A stretch of DNA of 45,122 bases from Planctomycetota bacterium (lineage in GTDB: Bacteria; Planctomycetota; UBA1135; GCA-002686595), in the NCBI GenBank assembly GCA_016872755.1, contig VGZE01000012.1, positions 1 to 45,122 on the forward strand, written 5' to 3'. Every line of letters begins with the position of its first letter. Position 1 is the stretch's first letter. Shown here in pieces: positions 43,348-45,122 of this stretch. The position numbers were made by a program, and so were the translations under genes. Under the pieces are notes generated by a model. It worked only from the letters and a program-made list of their open reading frames with translations. It was not told where the DNA came from and did not search any database.

Positions 43348-44601
43348 TCAGAGCATCGGTTCGAAGGCGGATTCGGACAAGTGCCGTGCGCTCGGAATCG
43401 GCGCGGCTGCCTGCCCGGCCCGCGCGGCGGGCTCCGCGGACAGGCTCGGCGCGCCGCGATAGATGCGCCGCACGCGCTTGCCGACCGAGCAGGTGACTTC
43501 GTAGGGAATCGTGCCGACCGCGCGCGCGATCTCCTGCACGCGGATCTGCTCGTCACCGTCGCGGCCGATCAGCGTCGCGACGTCGCCCACCCTCACGCCG
43601 CGCACATCGGTCACGTCCAGCGTCGCGTAGTCCATCGACACGCGGCCGATCAGCGGTACGCGCCGGCCCCGCACCAGCGCCCAGCCGGCGTTCGACAGCC
43701 GCCAGGGCAGGCCGTCGTTGTAGCCCAGCGGCAGCGTCGCGACGCGCGTGCGCCTGTGCGCGACCCACGTGCCGTCGTAGCCGACCGGCGCGCCGACGCC
43801 GATGTCCTTCAGGTAGACGATCTGCGCGCGCAGCGCGAGCACCGGAGCGAGCTCGGCCGCGCCGGGCAGCTCGGGCGGCAGCACGCCGTAGGCGCTGATG
43901 CCCGGGCGCACCGCGTCGTAGAGATCCGGCATGCCCGTGAACAGGCAGGCCGAATTCGCGCAGTGCACCCAGCCGGCGAGCAGGCCTTCGCGGCGCGCCG
44001 GCGCCAGCACGGACTCGAAGCGCTCCAACTGCGCGCGCGTGCTGTCGGCGCGCGCTCCGTCGGCCGCGGCCATGTGCGTCATCACCCCGCCCAGCACCAG
44101 GCGGCGCGAGTTGCGCACCGCGCGCAAGAGCTCCAGCGCGCGCTCGGGCAGCACGCCGAGTCGGCCCATGCCCGTGTCGATCTTCAGGTGCACGCGCACC
44201 GGTCCGCCCGAGTGCCGCGCCATGCGCTCCAGGCGCCGCAGCCGGTCCATCGAATGCAATCCGATCTGCACCTGATTCTGCAGGCAATCGGAGAGCTCCT
44301 GCTCGAGCACCGTGCCCAGGATCAGGATCGGCGCGCGCACTCCGCTGTCGCGCAACTCGAGCGCCTCGCTCGAAGTGCTGACGCCCAACGCATCGACGCC
44401 GCAGCGCACCGCGTGGTGCGCGATCGCGACCGCGCCGTGGCCGTAGGCATCGGCCTTCACGACCAGGATCCGGCGCACCGCGGGGCCGGCGAGCTGCCCG
44501 ATGCGCGCGAGGTTGTGCGCGAGCGCGTCGAGGTCGATGTCGGCCCACACCCGGAACGAGTTCACGAGCGCAAGACTAGGACTCGCGCGCGGCGCGAGCA
44601 A
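43348..44601 (-). CDS. alr: Alanine racemase
   Basis: A PLP enzyme that converts L- to D-alanine for peptidoglycan. Motifs: WADIDLDALAHNL, the Schiff-base Lys in ILVVKADAYGHGAVAIA, KIDTGMGRLGVLP, NSACLF, RPGISAYGV, and the catalytic Tyr region VGYDGTWVA with LPLGYNDGLP and RVSMDYATLDVTD. The frame is 417 residues from ATG 44601; a GTG at 44565 starting VNSFRVWADI fits the family's usual N-terminus better. About 35 C-terminal residues (Ala/Pro/Ser-rich) extend beyond the family. D-Ala supports the view that the cell makes a peptidoglycan wall. Confidence 0.93.
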   Translation of the reverse strand: MLAPRASPSLALVNSFRVWADIDLDALAHNLARIGQLAGPAVRRILVVKADAYGHGAVAIAHHAVRCGVDALGVSTSSEALELRDSGVRAPILILGTVLEQELSDCLQNQVQIGLHSMDRLRRLERMARHSGGPVRVHLKIDTGMGRLGVLPERALELLRAVRNSRRLVLGGVMTHMAAADGARADSTRAQLERFESVLAPARREGLLAGWVHCANSACLFTGMPDLYDAVRPGISAYGVLPPELPGAAELAPVLALRAQIVYLKDIGVGAPVGYDGTWVAHRRTRVATLPLGYNDGLPWRLSNAGWALVRGRRVPLIGRVSMDYATLDVTDVRGVRVGDVATLIGRDGDEQIRVQEIARAVGTIPYEVTCSVGKRVRRIYRGAPSLSAEPAARAGQAAAPIPSARHLSESAFEPML

Positions 44602-44626
44602 CGAGCTCGCCGCGCCCGCGCGAGGG

Positions 44627-45122
44627 TCAGCTCGACGGCGCGCCGAAGGGCCGCAGGTACAGCGGCTCGAGTGCGCTCGCTGCGTCCGGCCCGTCCCGCT
44701 CGAGCGCGCGCAGACCCAGCTCGAGCAGCGCGAGTTCGACGCTCGCGCGCGAGCTGTCGCGCCAGCGCGGATCCAGCGCGTCGGCTCCCAGCGCGATGCG
44801 CGCCTCCGGATCGCCGATCAGCACCCCGGCCCCGGCGCACAGTCCACGCGCGGCATCCAGCGGGAGCGCTCGCGCCGGCTCCAGCACCGCGAGTCCGGCC
44901 GCGCTGCGCGCGCAGCGCGCCAGCGCCACGCCCCCGGAGCGCAGATCGTGCGCCCACAGACCCTCCTCGCCGTCGGCGAGCAGGGCCCAGCAGGCGGCCT
45001 GGGCATGCGACAGCCCCTTGAGGGCCGCTGCGCTGCCGCGCGCCAGCCCCTGGGCGAAGGCGGCCGCCACCCGCAGGCCGGTGAAGCTGCCCGGGCCCGT
45101 CCCCACGACGATCGCGCGGAGG
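44627..45122 (-). CDS. tsaB: tRNA threonylcarbamoyladenosine biosynthesis protein TsaB (partial)
   Basis: The gene runs off the right edge; its N-terminus is missing. The visible part starts RAIVVGTGPGSFTGLRVAAA, the TsaB signature, and ends LEPLYLRPFGAPSS, where 'P.YlR' is the usual C-terminal motif. TsaB works with TsaD and TsaE to add threonylcarbamoyl to A37 of tRNAs that read ANN codons. It is the first visible gene of the minus-strand group with alr 25 bases further on. Confidence 0.93.
   Translation of the reverse strand, partial: LRAIVVGTGPGSFTGLRVAAAFAQGLARGSAAALKGLSHAQAACWALLADGEEGLWAHDLRSGGVALARCARSAAGLAVLEPARALPLDAARGLCAGAGVLIGDPEARIALGADALDPRWRDSSRASVELALLELGLRALERDGPDAASALEPLYLRPFGAPSS

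Noticed and set aside
39572-43462. 1296-codon plus-strand open frame
   Set aside because: Antisense to the AsmA-like gene, which has a membrane anchor and family-like ends; the plus frame is Arg/Gln/Ala-rich noise.

Overview
The window is high-GC DNA (roughly 65-70% by eye) that fits a member of the Planctomycetota. The main pointers are an adjacent pair of planctomycete-type secreted proteins (PSCyt1/DUF1549/DUF1553 at 18164-20899 and DUF1501 at 20920-22317), two FG-GAP proteins of the CRTAC1/ASPIC-UnbV type, and secreted proteins sharing a C-terminal module of a kind I associate with this phylum. A bacterial RNase P RNA gene (rnpB) lies at 35981-36372 on the minus strand. Lineage assignment below phylum is not attempted.

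Layout. 1-1450 is a graveyard: the 3' end of a possible methyltransferase gene, a DDAH-like gene cut off by an IS91-type transposase fragment, and a decayed IS630-type transposase end. 1499-5350 holds a compact redox/radical-SAM group: a flavodoxin-fold NAD(P)H reductase, a ThiH/HydG-type radical SAM enzyme coupled to it by an ATGA overlap, and a large radical SAM protein with a STAS-like tail. 5597-6625 is a truncated FG-GAP gene. 7053-7636 is an internally deleted IS110-type element. 7972-16019 is a co-directional operon for reductive pyrimidine breakdown: PreA-like dihydropyrimidine dehydrogenase, beta-ureidopropionase, dihydropyrimidinase, methylmalonate/malonate-semialdehyde dehydrogenase, class III aminotransferase and an NCS1 permease. 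Together they would import uracil or thymine and convert it through beta-alanine and malonate semialdehyde to acetyl-CoA. The operon is followed at 16067-16307 by a second IS110-type 3' end in the same orientation as the first, so the whole pathway sits between two related IS remnants.

16542-30501 is a chromosomal-looking mixture: a methyltransferase, a serine esterase, the planctomycete secretion pair, a CHRD protein and a cupredoxin that share a C-terminal module, a DUF1648 membrane protein, a SEC-C protein, an EF-P-like factor with an unusual loop, a GMC oxidoreductase fused to a Gfo/Idh-like domain, and an M64 peptidase lipoprotein. At 31582-31748 a MITE with 38-bp terminal inverted repeats fills the gap between two divergent genes: a TPR-thioredoxin protein and an AhpD/carboxymuconolactone-decarboxylase-like gene. 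The latter has an in-frame TGA exactly at the second cysteine of its CxxC motif, with a bacterial-SECIS-like hairpin downstream. It is therefore either a selenoprotein or a very suggestive nonsense mutation.

32323-45122 holds an ASPIC/UnbV protein, a small SH3/Sm-like protein, a NUDIX protein, rnpB with a plausible promoter, an alpha/beta hydrolase lacking the nucleophilic serine, a gene broken by a single TAG, and a tight five-gene minus-strand group (tsaB, alr, AsmA-like, manC, ruvX).
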